Source: Diadema setosum
Taxonomy: Eukaryota; Echinodermata; Echinoidea; Diadematoida; Diadematidae
Assembly: GCF_964275005.1 (NCBI RefSeq)
Contig: NC_092686.1
Span: forward strand, 43,336,333 to 43,400,332
Length of the DNA: 64,000 nt
Direction: 5' to 3'
This document shows, piece after piece, positions 11,801-24,183 of the stretch. The notes beneath the pieces are model-generated. The model did not search any database, was not told the origin of the DNA, and saw only the letters and a list, made by a program, of their open reading frames with translations. The position numbers and the translations under genes were made by a program. Positions within the stretch are counted from its first letter, which is position 1. Each line of letters begins with the position of its first letter.

Positions 11801-14800
11801 GTTGCAAGTAAGATCATGTTAGCACCACAAGTGTGTAACCCCCCCCCCCCCAAAAAAAAAAAAAAAAAAAGTGTTGGAAAACATACATAGAACTTTCCAA
11901 ACTAAAGGTTGCCCTCTTTGGAAAGTCAAACTTTATATTACAGTATTTTTTCCCATCCTTTGACCTTCATCACCAAAATTGATCCATACGTTCCCTGAAA
12001 GGGTGCAAAGATTCCTACAGTTACTTGAAAAGGTACTGAATCCTGGTGAACTCAAACATCTTACATAATTACTGTCTATTCACTTCATATGTTGTAGACA
12101 TGATATCCTATAGTGTCCTCTTGGTGATGGTCACTAATATACAAAAGTAATGTATGCTCATCATGGTATTGGATTGTTCTGTCATTTGGTTTGAAGGACT
12201 GCTGACTGGATGGGTGTATCTCCGCTTCTACCAGAGACAGTCTGATGGCAGCAGGGGAGACATGGCTGAGAGCTTCGCCTTTGCAAGCTTTTTCCCAGAG
12301 GTCGTCCGCCCTTTTGTCGCCATACTGGCCAACACAGGTATCAAACCGCAAGATGTATAGACACAAGTTTACACGATAATTGTAAAACACTGCAGAAAGA
12401 AGAGTGAGCTGGGGAAAGTCAGCATGTGAGATGAGATACAAAAAGTTTGTACTCGTGAAAGAAGATGAGGAGTACACATAGTTCTTGATGTGACAATTTG
12501 GGTAAACATTAATGTATGTTCCTTTCCCTGATCTTTCCACCAAGGAGGTTATATTTTTGCGGGCATTGGTTGGTTGGTTGGTTTGTTTGTCAGTGTGCAA
12601 AAGGTTGTACTAGGTCAAATTTCCAATATTTCCCCTGTATCTCTGCAATGCCTCTAAAAGGTATTTTCTTGAAACTTAGTGTATATGTGTATTACCAAAT
12701 AAAGATCCTTTGGGGGGAAATTTGGGGCCATTAGGTCAAAGGTCAAGTGAAAATACTAAAATTTCATTTCTTTCCTCCATACTTTAGAAACAGTTCCAGA
12801 TATCTTTGTTAAACTTAGTGTATATACACTTAAATGTATTGCCTAGCATCGTCTCTCCTGGGAAGTTTTAGGTCACGAGGTCAAGGTCCAAAGGTCAGTT
12901 TAGATGCTTGAATTATGCTATTCATTGCTGAAATTACACTATTTTCTCAATATATTGGCAATGACTCAATGTAGACATTTAATTACACTGTAAATTTAGT
13001 ATATACGGTACAACGCCACTACATGCATTACCACACAATGATTCTGTAGATAATAATTTTGGGCATGGGGTCAAGGGTCAAGTGAAGATGCTTAGAACAT
13101 TTAATTATTTTTTTATGTATTTTGAGAATTGCTCAACGTATTGTAATGAAAATTGATGTCTTTTGCACTGTACATTGAAGTGCCTTGCTAGTCAAACTAC
13201 AAGCTAAGTAGTCAATCTCACTGAGTGATTAAATAAGCAATTCATTTTAAGGTTGAGTAGGGACAATGAATGATGTAGTACCCCCAAAGCATATACTGTA
13301 AGAAAGTGTAACTGAGGAGCTGTGGAGCTCGTGGGCCCTCGGAATAATGATAGTTGTAAGGAGTTACTTGTTTTATGATTCATGTGCTGTCTACAAAGAA
13401 ACATGGTGATAGTAATACCTCCCATAAATAAGCAAGAGCACAAGAATTATACATTTATAGTGGTTACAAGAACTTAAAGCAGTGAAGGAATCATCCATTT
13501 TGTAGATCCACACAGAGGACTATGACGTGATCGTGTCCTTCGAAGATACTACGCATGCTCTGGGTTCTCTCGCACCCTTCAGTATTAGAATTGAAAATGC
13601 ATCTATAAAGGATTTCAGGGTCACCTGCATTCTGGGATGAATGACATCATTAGGCAAAGAAATAAGGCCAGCTGGGGCCAGAGCCATGACGCCATGACGT
13701 TCACATCATGAACAGTGTAGACTGAAAATGGAAATGGGGTCCGCCTACAGACTATCGGTGGACGTAACGAGTGGCTAGCAACCATAGGCACTGCTAAAGA
13801 ACAAGAAGGGCATTCTTGTCTGCACATTCGAAAAGTCCCTAATAACAAATGCATGTCTGATGATAATATCTTGTATGTGGGTAGTGAAGAACCTATTAGT
13901 TAATGATAGGTGATAGTTATTTATAGTGCTGATTACAGTTCTAAAAGTCCTTCAAGTAGTGATTTTGTATTGATGTCATTTTGTCTTTCATCTGCAGTTC
14001 ATAGCTTCCTGGTGAAAATCAAAGTCTGCAAGAAGCAAGTGAGGAAGTATGACGTGGGTGCGCCATCTCCCATCACAATAAGTTTGCCAGGCACCGACCC
14101 AGCGGATGCTGAGAGGAGAAGGCATGTGGCATTATAATATGACAAATGTAGATAATATCTAGATACATGAATTGTTCCCCCATTCCATAGTATTACAGAT
14201 TAACTTCGAGAAGTCACATGGATGGCTTGTTACAAATTGCCATGTTGAAGGGTACAGTGCACTGTAGAATTGTCACTGTGTCATCTTCCTTTCTGAATCC
14301 AAATTGCACAAAATAAGAACAAAAACTTGATGATCAAGTCTTTCTTTAATAAATTCTCTTGGTTCATGAAAGTTCTCTTGCTTCAGTTCATGTTATACTT
14401 GCGTTGATAATCGCAAACCATGGATCTGGGAATGCTCTTTCGGGGACTGGTCTTTATGCCACCTTTTATCCCCGTAGACTTGAATTTGAATTGTAACAAT
14501 TGACTGATTAATAAATCTTCAGTTTTCATCTATTTTGATGAAATGGACTGTCATATAATCATTTTATAATAATTTTGTAATGACATTTTATGACTTCGCT
14601 GAGTAGATAGTGGAATGCTTTCATTTGGAGTATGATACATGGTCACTTCTGTGATCTTCATCAAGTATTGCATAAAAGCAACAGAAATGATACTACTACT
14701 ACTAATACTAATAGTAATATGATTATGATTATTACTAATAGTAATAATTTTAATCATAATAATAGTAACAATGATAGTGGTATTTTTTATCCATGGTAGC

Positions 14801-15446
14801 CTCTTCAGTGTTGACACTGTTCTACCAGAGGGCCCTGCCATTATTATTACCCCAGTGATGCAAGGTACACATTTATACACCCGAGTCAAGAGGGAATTAG
14901 TGGGTAGAAACATCTTGTCCATGGATGCAATCATTGAACAGGATTCGAACTTGAATCCTCCAATTTAAAAGTCAGGAGGTCTTCCCTGTTATCCACTATG
15001 CCCGAGTGCTCCGGCAAGCCAACAACAGAAAACAACAACAAAAGCATGCAAAATGGACTGACCAGTTTTTGAAATGCACAAAGTGTGTGCAGGCGAATGG
15101 AAAAGCTTGTTACCAAATCCTCAGAGGAAAGATGCATGTGATTTTGAATGCACTGCTGGGAAATTGGCATACTGTATGTAAGGTTTTGTGGGGTTGGGAT
15201 CAGAGGCGTTGCATAACATGGGTCTCCACTCTCTTCTCTCACTGCAGGCAAATTGCACTGAAGGCCCTGAACGAGAGGCTGAGCAAGGTAGAGGAGCAGA
15301 CAGCCTGGCCCAGCATGGACGAACCGCTGTCCTCGGCGGACCCTTCCTCTCCAGCCCCTTCCAGCGTCTCCCTCATGAGCGATGCCCCAGTCAAGGACAG
15401 CGTGGAGATCAACCTGGAAGAGCCGCGGGAGGGTGCAGACGCATAG
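8890..15446 (+). CDS. TMEM115: Transmembrane protein 115, four exons, complete
   Basis: Golgi multi-pass protein with a rhomboid-like fold, implicated in Golgi-to-ER retrograde traffic. Coding exons: 8890-9502, 12197-12337, 13998-14121 and 15248-15446. Phases are 1, 1, 2; total 1,077 bp, 358 residues (human about 351). Exon 1 holds the membrane region: hydrophobic segments near residues 21-43, 80-100, 105-135, 145-165 and 178-198, with EPLW, then GAVTIALKQTMGD. Exon 2 carries WVYLRFYQR and FASFFPE. Exon 3 carries HSFLVKIKVCKK and YDVGAPSPITISLPGTDP. Exon 4 carries IALKALNERLSKVEEQ and WPSMDE, then a Ser/Pro-rich acidic tail ending at TAG. All match human TMEM115 from memory. The exon 3/4 join keeps frame only if the donor is GC at 14122-14123 (AAG|GCATGT), giving ERRRQIALKAL. 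Introns hold MITEs and DR1-rich repeats. Confidence 0.95.
9999..10176. mobile_element. Small MITE with CAGGGCTGCCAAC ends (hAT-like)
   Basis: Perfect terminal inverted repeats CAGGGCTGCCAAC / GTTGGCAGCCCTG enclose about 178 bp with internal CTCACTCATT repeats. CAG...CTG ends suit a hAT-type element, but the flanks (AGTGATGG and CGATGGGG) are not a clean 8-bp duplication. It lies in TMEM115 intron 1. Confidence 0.7.
10431..11215. repeat. Interspersed repeat family II (TCTCGCCC-ended, DR1-rich)
   Basis: Bounded by TTGTCTCGCCC at the left and GGGCGAGACACAA at the right, an imperfect inverted pair. The body holds repeats of about 190 bp starting near TTAAAGTTTACCTGCAAGACTCTC (three diverged copies), each followed by AGGTCAAAGGTCA or AGGTCATTTGAGGTCAT. 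No reading frame. It lies in TMEM115 intron 1. Confidence 0.65.
12537..13190 (+). repeat. Repeat family III copy in TMEM115 intron 2
   Basis: Head GGAGGTTATATTTTTGCGGG, then GTTGGTTGGTTGG, then alternating blocks of ATCTCTGCAATGCC...CTTGAAACTTAGTGTATA and AGGTCAAAGGTCAAGTG. The block order (start of a gene-free module, ageing toward the right) suggests an old element without coding capacity. Related fragments are at 6225-6440 and 52770-53080. Confidence 0.6.
14122..14123 (+). other. Non-canonical GC splice donor of TMEM115 intron 3
   Basis: Exon 3 must end ...GAG AGG AGA AG and exon 4 start G CAA ATT GCA to give the conserved ERRRQIALKALNERL. The intron therefore begins GCATGT and ends CTGCAG, a GC-AG intron with the flanking AG expected of strong GC donors. 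The nearest GT (14126) puts exon 4 out of frame with this acceptor. Confidence 0.8.
14770..15012 (-). mobile_element. tRNA-derived SINE in TMEM115 intron 3
   Basis: Read on the minus strand from 15012, the head GGAGCACTCGGGCATAGTGG resembles a tRNA. It has an A-box-like GGCATAGTGGATAA and a perfect B box GTTCGAATCC (RC of 14942-14951). A tRNA-unrelated body follows (CGGGTGTATAAATG, then CACTGGGGTAATAATAATGG) and grades into an AT-rich TAATAA tail. A true tRNA is unlikely because the anticodon arm region is irregular. Confidence 0.65.
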
Positions 15447-18400
15447 GGGGGAAGTTGCTTGGCTGACACGCACTTCTGCAGCAAGTTTTGCTGGAAAGAT
15501 ATTTGCTTTAAAGAATTGGCTCCAAGCCTGTGCAAATATTCTGCCTTGGAAGACAGCATCTTTCCTAGGAAAAAAATGGAATGTTTCCTGTAAACATGCA
15601 ACAAGGATCTTTTCTTCTACCCTTGTATTTTGTATTAATGTAGTTTATAATAGTTCTGTTGATTGTTTGCTTGAGTTTAGTCCATATATGTACCAGCAAC
15701 TTTACTGAAAGTCAGCAGTATATACTATTTTTCACTCTGGTGTCCTCTCATGAGTATTATTCCATAGCTGTTCATAATCAAATGTCAGTGCTGAGTAGGT
15801 TTGGGCTGAAAATTTGCAAAGAGCAGTTAAGCATGTACATCCTTTTGCTCTAATGTCGTGTCAGTATTCTGGCAAATCCTGATAATGACATGGATAGAAT
15901 TTTCACCATGGATTGCAGAAATGTGCATTTCAATCTTTGAAACGTAATATAGTGCCTAAGGAGTGAAAAATAGACTTGCACATAATTAGGATGGCAGGGT
16001 TCAGGTATTCTCATGGTCGGGTGTATATGTCACTTTCTGGTATACAGCTGTAGCTGGAGTGACAGCAAACAGCTCACCTTTACAGTATATGCATTAATGA
16101 GTTGGAGTGTGAATTGCTGCGAATGCTGCACATGCATGCACATGCATACAGTGTACGAATCTACGTGGTGATACAGAAAACACGGCATCAGCATTCAAAA
16201 TCCTTGATCTACCATTCTTTTATGAATTTATCAATGATATTTCTTGTGGCTATCAGAAATTCATGTGAAGATGTACCATATTTGACAGTTTCATGGAATT
16301 TCAAAGCCAATTATGAAAGAAAAGTTGATAATTTCATGTAAAAAATTCACCAGTCATGCACAGATTGTGGGTTTGTTTTCACTCCATCGGCTGCTAAATA
16401 CCTGGATGTCCGACCATGAGAATAGCCAGTTGTTGACTTTGTGAATTATGGCAGGGTGAATGTGTAATAAATTCCAAGAAGTCACTCCAAACCTGACAAA
16501 GTTATATATATATGTTGATGGACATACTGTACGCTTCAAGCGATATTTCTCACATTGTAAATCTGAGCAAAGTTTGTGTTTGAATTGAAGTAATTTCTTT
16601 TTTCGTGGATGTGTTTAAAAGCCAGTTCTGACGGGTTCATGGCATATATGCAGTTCTGTTATGTATAATGTCTTTTGAGTATGTTTTGAGTATGTGGACA
16701 AACAAAAATGACAAGCCACTGATGTGCAAAACCTTCCAAAAGCCATGTATTACGACCAGCAGTAATTTTGTTGTTGTGCAAAGAGTTTGTGTATATTTCT
16801 TTATCTCTTCTCCAAGAATGCCGTAAGCAGTATGTTGCAGTAGATTCAGTGTTTTTGTCTGTCTGTCTGTTGGTCTGGTCCTCTCATTCTCTCTTTCCCT
16901 CTCCATCTGCTTGTCTTTTCAGATGTTTGTTTCCAGACTTATTTGGTGTTGGACAGTAGCTCTGCAGCCAATACTTGTATTCTGAAATTTAGTAAATGTC
17001 ATACAAACTTGATATCTGATTAGCAATTTTTATTGGGTTTTCATAAATCTCACGATGGGCATTGTTAAAGGCATAATTAACCATTTGCAGATGAAGCAAA
17101 AACCCAGCATTAGTGCTTTAAAGTAGTTCTGAAATAAGAGTTAGAGATAGAAACATCCACTGTGAAAATTTGAATTATTGAAAGCGATGTCAAGCATTGT
17201 TAAATATATACAAAATGTGAACAATACTTATAATAAAAATGTTTCCAGATTAAACTATTATTGAGAAAATACAGATATCTTCTTACATTTGAGGCTTTAT
17301 AGTGAAAATTTTATATGATAGGATGTTTTGTGGTACAACAGAACTACACATATGCATTTAATGTCATATCTTGAAAATTTTTCAAACCACTGTTTCCAAA
17401 GGTAAACAGGACCTTTAAGGTTGAGTGAATCAAGTATTAGATATGACATTTCATTGAATCCAGATCATGTCTAAAGTAGGTCTGTCCATCTCTGTGTCCT
17501 AGAAATCTGCCTATTAATTAGCCTGAATTATGTTGTTTTTATGTTGTTATTCTGTTATTTGGTACAGTAGTAATATATCTTGTTCAGATTAGTATCAATC
17601 TTTGTTCAAAGGTGAAGCAATAGTTTTGTTTTTTGTTTGTTTGTTTTTTTCTAGGAGAGAAAAAGATTGATTAGCAGGTGTATGTCACCCAACCCAATTA
17701 TTTGGCTTTTTCACCAAACATAATGTGAGGATGGGATGTTGTTTAATTGCTCAGTAGATTTGGAGCAGAATCTGGTGGGGGTCTATATCTAGACTGCTTT
17801 GGCACATTATGTATTGAATGTGACATCAAAAGTACTGTTCTATTACAGATCACATTTCTAATTTGATAAAGTATGGTGGCAGAAAATAAAGACTTGTCAC
17901 ATTTGATACATGATCGAAGCATCACCAAGCAATTCAAAATACATCAGTAATTAAATTTGAGGCAAAGTCAAAGCAACATCACGTGGTCAAATGTTGATTT
18001 CACCATTGCTGAGCCTGTATTCTCAAGGGTTGTGTCATTTTGATGTAATACTTTATCAATAGTGGTATCTAGATGTGGCTAGAAAAGGTGATCAAACACA
18101 TTGTAGTAAAGTAAGAAGTTGGTAATCATGATACATGATAAGATGAGATAATGCATACTGTCTAAGACCATGCCAAACCATAGCTGTACATTGTGGAAAT
18201 AAGTGTTGTGAGGTGTCATTGTTTTGTGTGTTTCTTCTCCAGCATCTTTGTTGCTCTCAACTACCAAACCTCAATAGATATTGGAAAATGCTCAGTGTGG
18301 ATGCATGCTATTTGCTAGCAGTTTTGGTTCTTTGAGATATATCTCATCTTACATTTATTACCCATTCTATGATGTGAAGCAATGTGTGCTAGGGATATCA

Positions 18401-19735
18401 ACCGTTTATTAAAGCTTCTTCATTCGCATCATTTATGTGCTGCTGTATTTGTAGGAAGAGCCAACTCAGCGCATAAAGTGTGAATATGATAAAACGTATT
18501 TGAGTGAGGTATCAAAATTCTCCTCATAAATTAACCTAACCTTTCAAAGAGCACTTCCAAATTGACTAGTCTTTTCATTCAATAAACATTTAATCAGCAG
18601 TATAAATTATTTGTAATCAGAAGTGTATTTTTGTTTGAAGTTTACAGTCTATCTAAACTGCTTGTACAAACGGAGTTATCCCAAATGATGAAATTAAGCA
18701 GATTGAATTACTAATGTTGGAGAAAAATTGGACTGATGATAGAGAGGTTTGTTATGTCAGGTAAGGTCATTCAACATTCTAGACCGTTAAGCATACCTCG
18801 TAAGGGCTGGGTATGCAGCCATAACATCGCCAGTGTGAGAGGCAGAGGGGAGATATACATGTAGTGTAGTTTGAAGAGTCAATGATGTAATGCCTTTACG
18901 CTTCTCAAACAAGAATGTATTTACATGATGCACATAAGATTACTTCTCGTATCATGTTTATCAGTCATTACCCTGTACATTTTTTTTTCCTATGCATGTT
19001 TCTCTTTCAGTAGCAGGGGTTGGACCTTTGTTCTCATAATGCCTTCAGCAGGTTTATCTTGGTGATTGACACTCGAGTCTAATGATCGAACAATACAACT
19101 GGAAGAGGGATAGCAGTTGTATAAATATTATTCAATTATCTCATGAATTGAATTCTAGCTGATAAAGCTGTTGGGGAAAAAAGAATCTGTAGAGATTTAC
19201 TGATGAATTTTCAATTTTATTTGTTGAAAAATTATATACACTGTATGTTAGTGATCCAGAATAGTGCGTGCATTCAAAAACAAAAACTCAGCTGTCGTAT
19301 GTGATGCAGTGTGATAGATACTCAAAAAGCAATGATATGCGCCTTTTACTTTATTTTTTTAAGTCAGTCTTACGACTTGGTAAATGAGCCAAATGTGTAT
19401 TTATGTGATTATGTTTGCTATGCTTTCCACAATGAATTGCATGTTTTGTCCCTGTGTATATCTGTAAACCAACTCCCCAAACAGTTCACTGTGTACAAGC
19501 TCCACTTCTAGTATAAGATGACATGCCCCCTCACTCACTGTGGTCAATTTGTGATTTTTAAGTTTGTCTGTTTCACAGTTTGATTTTAATAACTGATGAT
19601 GTCCATGATGTAGGACAAATATTTTCTTTTTGTTCTTGTTTTTGTTTTTAATTTCTCCTTGTGTTATCTATTGTGATACAGCTGTAACATGTATCCCATT
19701 TCTGTGGTTTTTGGGTATACAGAGGGACATGATGC
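15447..19735. other. TMEM115 3' UTR and gene-free DNA
   Basis: No further coding sequence was recognised. AATAAA-type poly(A) signals occur near 16467, 17226 and 17886; which one ends the TMEM115 transcript cannot be told from sequence. The DNA is AT-rich and mostly unique-looking, with a short (TCTG)n at about 16857-16870. Confidence 0.4.
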
Positions 19736-19870
19736 CCGATATGGCTCAGTAGATAAGATGACAAGCTAGCAATCACAAGGTCCCTGGTTCAAGTCCCCTA
19801 GCAGCAGCCATTGCACCCCTTGGCAAGACACTTGTCCTCATTGCCTGGTCCTTCAGAGGTTACCATGGTT
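19736..19870 (+). mobile_element. tRNA-derived SINE
   Basis: The A box TGGCTCAGTAGATAAG (from 19743) and B box GGTTCAAGTCC (19786-19796) are spaced as in a tRNA promoter. They are followed by CCATTGCACCCCTTGGCAAG and ACTTGTCCTCATTGCC, a tRNA-unrelated body. The head lacks a closed acceptor stem, so this is a SINE and not a tRNA gene. Confidence 0.65.
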
Positions 19871-19895
19871 ACTTGCTTACATAAGTCAATTCAAT

Positions 19896-19987
19896 TTAAC
19901 CCGTTGAGGGCGTGTCCCGAGTATACTCAGGCAAGTGTCTATGGGAAATGCGTGTTGTAGCAAATCAAATCGTCCTCAATGGGTCAA
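19896..19987. mobile_element. piggyBac-like MITE, copy 1
   Basis: TTAA followed by CCCGTTGAGG at the left and CCTCAATGGG then TCAA at the right. The same 92-100-bp element is at 20547-20646. The centre is shared (GTGTCTATGGGAAATGCGTG). The right TTAA has one substitution, so this copy is older. Confidence 0.7.
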
Positions 19988-20546
19988 TGTTAGCTAATCA
20001 AATTCTTAAATTTTTTAGGGCATTGTTGTGAATGTGTCTCAGATTACAAAATTCCCAACCTCATGTGGACAAGAAAAAGACATCTCATTGATATAGTAAC
20101 ATTGGCTTTAGTGCTATGCTTCCTGGTTGCATCGTAGGGGTATATTATGTTCCACTGACCTGTATAGGTTGATTAATACTCAGTTTCATACTACCTCAGT
20201 CATGAGAAATTTTAGTATGAAATTCAAGGTATGTGATTCATTTGTACTTGATAAAAAGTAGTGCAAGTTATGCAAAATGCAAGTGGAGAAATATGTGTCC
20301 GTGTATTGGCTGTTTTCCATTCTTGAAAAGATCATTTGAAAAAAAAAAAGATAAAACCTTGGCCTTATTGTATTCTATCCAGTTTTAATAAAAGCAATTA
20401 CATTTTCTATTCCTTCTTTGGAAGTATAAACCTAACATTTAGTAATACATAATCTGTTCATGATGTTTTACTCCACTATCTACATTGTATATTTGGTTTT
20501 CCAAGAAGAAGCAAAATCATATATACTGTACATTATACATGTGACT

Positions 20547-20646
20547 TTAACCCGTTGAGGACGAGTCCCAAGTATACTGTATACATGGGCAGGTGTCTAT
20601 GGGAAATGCGTGTTTTAGCAAAATCAGCCAGTTCTCAACGGGTTAA
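20547..20646. mobile_element. piggyBac-like MITE, copy 2
   Basis: TTAA-CCCGTTGAGGAC at the left and GTTCTCAACGGG-TTAA at the right. A TTAA target duplication next to CCC/GGG termini is the piggyBac hallmark. Only 100 bp, no coding capacity; about 560 bp from copy 1. Confidence 0.75.
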
Positions 20647-21659
20647 ACTATTATGTTTGAGAGACCGATCATGCAATGTATTTACTATACCAACATTTAT
20701 AAGAACTCTTCTCTCTTCTTTTTTTTTTATTTTTTATTCATGTACTATACATATTCCACTGTCACAAAGATGCTGGGGTGTCTGTTGCATCGAGTTTGGC
20801 AGAAGGAAAATATGAGACTCGTGGTCATTTAATATGCATTTCAGCTTCATCACCGTGTCACTACAGATAATGATTTATGTGGCAAGATTACATACGGAGT
20901 CACTGTGTGTTATGTCACATTTTGATGTGTCATAGTCGTACAAGCAGGTTCTTTTTAAGCTGGTGCCTGATAAGTAGGTACAATTGGCCTACAGTGCTGT
21001 ATTATTCACACTCGTGCCCATAAGGGTTTTCCTTTCTTCTTTGTTTCTGTTCTGTTGCAAAACTATCATTAGCTTACTTGTTTCTGTACAATGTATGTTG
21101 CTGAAAATATATATTATATTCACAATGTTTATTCACCAAGGTGTATTTGCTTCCCTCTACCATAGAAATGAATATGTGTACAACCATTTTCTTCACAAGT
21201 CAGAACAAAATTAAAAGGGCATGTAACATTTGTATGACAAAGAACATGATTGTCCTTGTGCTGATTCTAATCAGGGTGTTGAGGGAACACTAGTGACAAT
21301 TTCCCTTCAAGTTTCCTTATACACTGTAACTGTGTGGAAGAATAAAGTGTATGGTATTATTATCACCGATGTTTTTGGCAGTAATTGGACCCCATATATG
21401 GACACTCATTTTGAATGTGGAATCTGGAATGGGGGAGGGAATAAGAATAGAATAAGATGAGTAGGTTGAATATACAAATAATCGGAGCTTGTAGTGTGGA
21501 CAAATGGATGAGATGTATAATGCATGTCGGAATCCATGTCTATGTATTCTATGTCAGAGTGAAATTTTGATGTCCTGCTGTGAGTATGGCCTACATGGAA
21601 CTGTGTATGCTGTAACTGGCTATTGTATTTGTGTTCCATTTCACAATGCATGGATGTAA

Positions 21660-21775
21660 CCACCAGAAGACTGGGTTCCAGAAATACACAGAATTACATA
21701 CCATGTCCCATTTTACACCGGTCAGGATGAAATTTGTAGAAGACTGGGTTCCAGAAATGCACAGACACTTCATTA
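21660..21775 (+). repeat. Two direct copies of an AGAAGACTGGGTTCCAGAAA block
   Basis: AGAAGACTGGGTTCCAGAAA(T)(A/G)CACAGA occurs at about 21665 and again at about 21738, separated by unrelated-looking sequence. An open frame of 92 codons crosses both but resembles nothing I know. Probably a local duplication. Confidence 0.45.
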
Positions 21776-22775
21776 AGCCTCAGCTGAGGGACGAAACTTA
21801 TGAAGAAACGTTCTCTGACAGATGTACATGTAAATTGTGGGTGCATAACACTGAGGTAACCTTCCAATCTGCTCATCTTTGTTTTGCCACACAATGTTTT
21901 AAAGAATGATGTTCACCACAAGTGCGCTTCCGATTTTTTTCCCCCCTGTCAAACTACACCTACCCTCACAATTACTTTACCCCTTCATCCATGCATGTGC
22001 TTAGTTGTATTTACCAGGATATGTGTGATGCCTACATAGTTTTGTTTAGAAATAAGATAAATGTCAGTTGTTTGTTCCTCTCGTCTGACAAGTTACTGAA
22101 CAATCTTGCAGTCTTTTGCAACCCTGTGTGATGAAGGGCCGAGAACATAATGGCTTAATGTTAGTTGTAATATATGATAAAATCCAAAATGACAATGAGA
22201 TGATGAAAGTTACATGGTTTTTAATGATTGCACTCACACATAAGTAATGGATCACGTATGATAGCAACCTAGATGTGCATATAGCCCCTGTGCTTACTTT
22301 TGGCTGTTAATAATAATGTGTGCATTACAGAGGTTCACTGTAATAACTTGGTAAAATTTATTTCAATTTCTTGCACGTTTGTACAAATCGATTTTAAAGG
22401 GTTCTGCAGTTGGTCATGTCAGGGCATACAAGGCTAGTAGAGGGGAAGTTTCAGAGGCATTTTATTTGTGGTTTGTGCAGTAAAATGTTAACGCTAGGTA
22501 CAACCATCTACAAACTGTCAACCTTTTGTTTTAGAAAAAAAAATGTAGCGTTTTGTGGACGTACATGTATTTGAGAAGGTCGCATGAGTGACAATGTGCA
22601 GTGAGGTGTCAGAAGAGATATGTAATGAGTCTGTACAGAGTATACAACATGACTTATGATATACATAACATGTTTAGTTTCAACAATAAAACTAAATCGC
22701 TCGTCCATTATCGCGAGTGTAAAACGGAGTGCAGTTTTGTAAGTACACATTACATGTACTGTGATCAAGATTAGG

Positions 22776-22800
22776 TCAGAGAGAGAGAGAGAGAGAGAGG
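22776..22800. repeat. (GA)n microsatellite
   Basis: About ten perfect AG units followed by a purine-rich stretch (GGGGAAGAGAGAATGGGAGG). Confidence 0.8.
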
Positions 22801-23089
22801 GGAAGAGAGAATGGGAGGATGAAAGAGAACACTGAATACGTCATAAAAAAAGAAGAATTATGGATTACTAGTGGTTTTCAATATTGCTTTTAAGACAGTC
22901 GGATTGGCAGTGTCCTATATTGAAATAAAGAGGGTATATATTTAAATGATATAGGGTCAAAATATATACAACTGTACAAATTTAAATAGCTATACAATAA
23001 TACTATAATACTTTTACCATCAATTTGAACAGGTTTTGTTTCTTGAGCAGTAATTGTCAAACTAGTAGCTGTGATTATGCTTATTAACC

Positions 23090-23530
23090 CTAACCAGGCT
23101 GGGCTTTTCGGCCTGTTCTGTGGCAGGGGGAGGGTTGATTCAAACCCCCCCCCCCCCCAGAATCGTCCTGAAATTGGCACATGCATTGCTTGTTACGTAA
23201 TCTACCAAACTATTAAAAAAAAAAATGAATTTTTCATTTTTTATATTTTATATTGATATGCGTGAAATCATAAATTTTGCTCCAATTCAGAAAATAAAGC
23301 TAATGGCATCCTAATTTTTGGTGACATTATTCCTTGTAGCATTACTAACAATGTTAGTACTTGAAAAAAAAATCTGGTATCAAAGTCAATTTCTTATTTA
23401 TTCTATTGTTTTATGAATTTCTTATGTATTTCTTCGTTTTTCGACCTTTTGGTTTTCTCGTTTTTTTCACAAAATTCATTACAGAACCTATTTTAAGCAT
23501 AATTATGCTGAAATTAATTGATTTCAGCCT
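23090..23530 (+). repeat. Repeat family IV, copy 1 (AGGCTGGGC head)
   Basis: Shares with 46040-46842 the order AGGCTGGGCT, a C homopolymer, AAATTGGCACA(T/C)(G/A)CATTGC, GACGTAATCTA-like, AATAAAGCT, ATTTCTTATGTATTTCTT and ATTAATTGATTT. A further piece, ATCTCGGCCGTCAATTGCGCGG at about 23933, matches the head region again. No reading frame worth naming. Confidence 0.6.
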
Positions 23531-24183
23531 TGAAAGTGAAAATAATCATATCTTTTTGAGTAAGGTGAGAAACGAAAATTGATTTTGGAATGGCTGAGAT
23601 ATCACACAAAAATGTAAAACAAAGTGGTCCTAATGAAAGATGAGTCCCACCTTTTATTAGGACCTCTTTGTTTTTTATTATATAAGCTATTTCAAAACCA
23701 ATTTTCTTCAAATATACTTTGAATTCCTCGTAGAATTTCATGTATGCTCTTTCATATTTCATCAGAAGTTTCATAAGGAGTTTCTCATTATCTCACACAA
23801 AACTTAAGCTGGAAAGCTGAAGTCACATCTCAAGCAAAACTACATTATCCCTTTAAAGTTATAATCCGTAGCTATTTTGAAATGTTGGGCTATAGTTGGG
23901 ATTGGGGCTGGGGGCATATTTGCCCTTCCTAAAATCTCGGCCGTCAATTGCGCGGTTATGAGTTTCGGACAATATAATTATTACCGGTATATATTATGAA
24001 TAACTGTTTTGTAATAGGTATTACTTGTACATGTCATTAGAAATCAAGTCCTCTGTGTACATGTAGTGTAATCTGTACAATGTATCTCCACATTTGTTGT
24101 TTTTTCTTTCTTTTGAGCATACTAACATGAAACAAAATGTTCTGTACTTTCCGATATCTTGCAAAATTGTAGAAAAAAAAAAA

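Noticed and set aside
14126-14127. GT donor near the end of TMEM115 exon 3 instead of GC
   Set aside because: Using it with the 15247 acceptor shifts exon 4 out of the conserved frame.
14930-15012. Functional tRNA gene on the minus strand
   Set aside because: A and B boxes are present but arms do not fold as a canonical tRNA and a SINE body follows.
23085-23096. Telomere-like TTAACCCTAACC
   Set aside because: Only two units, at the edge of an interspersed repeat.
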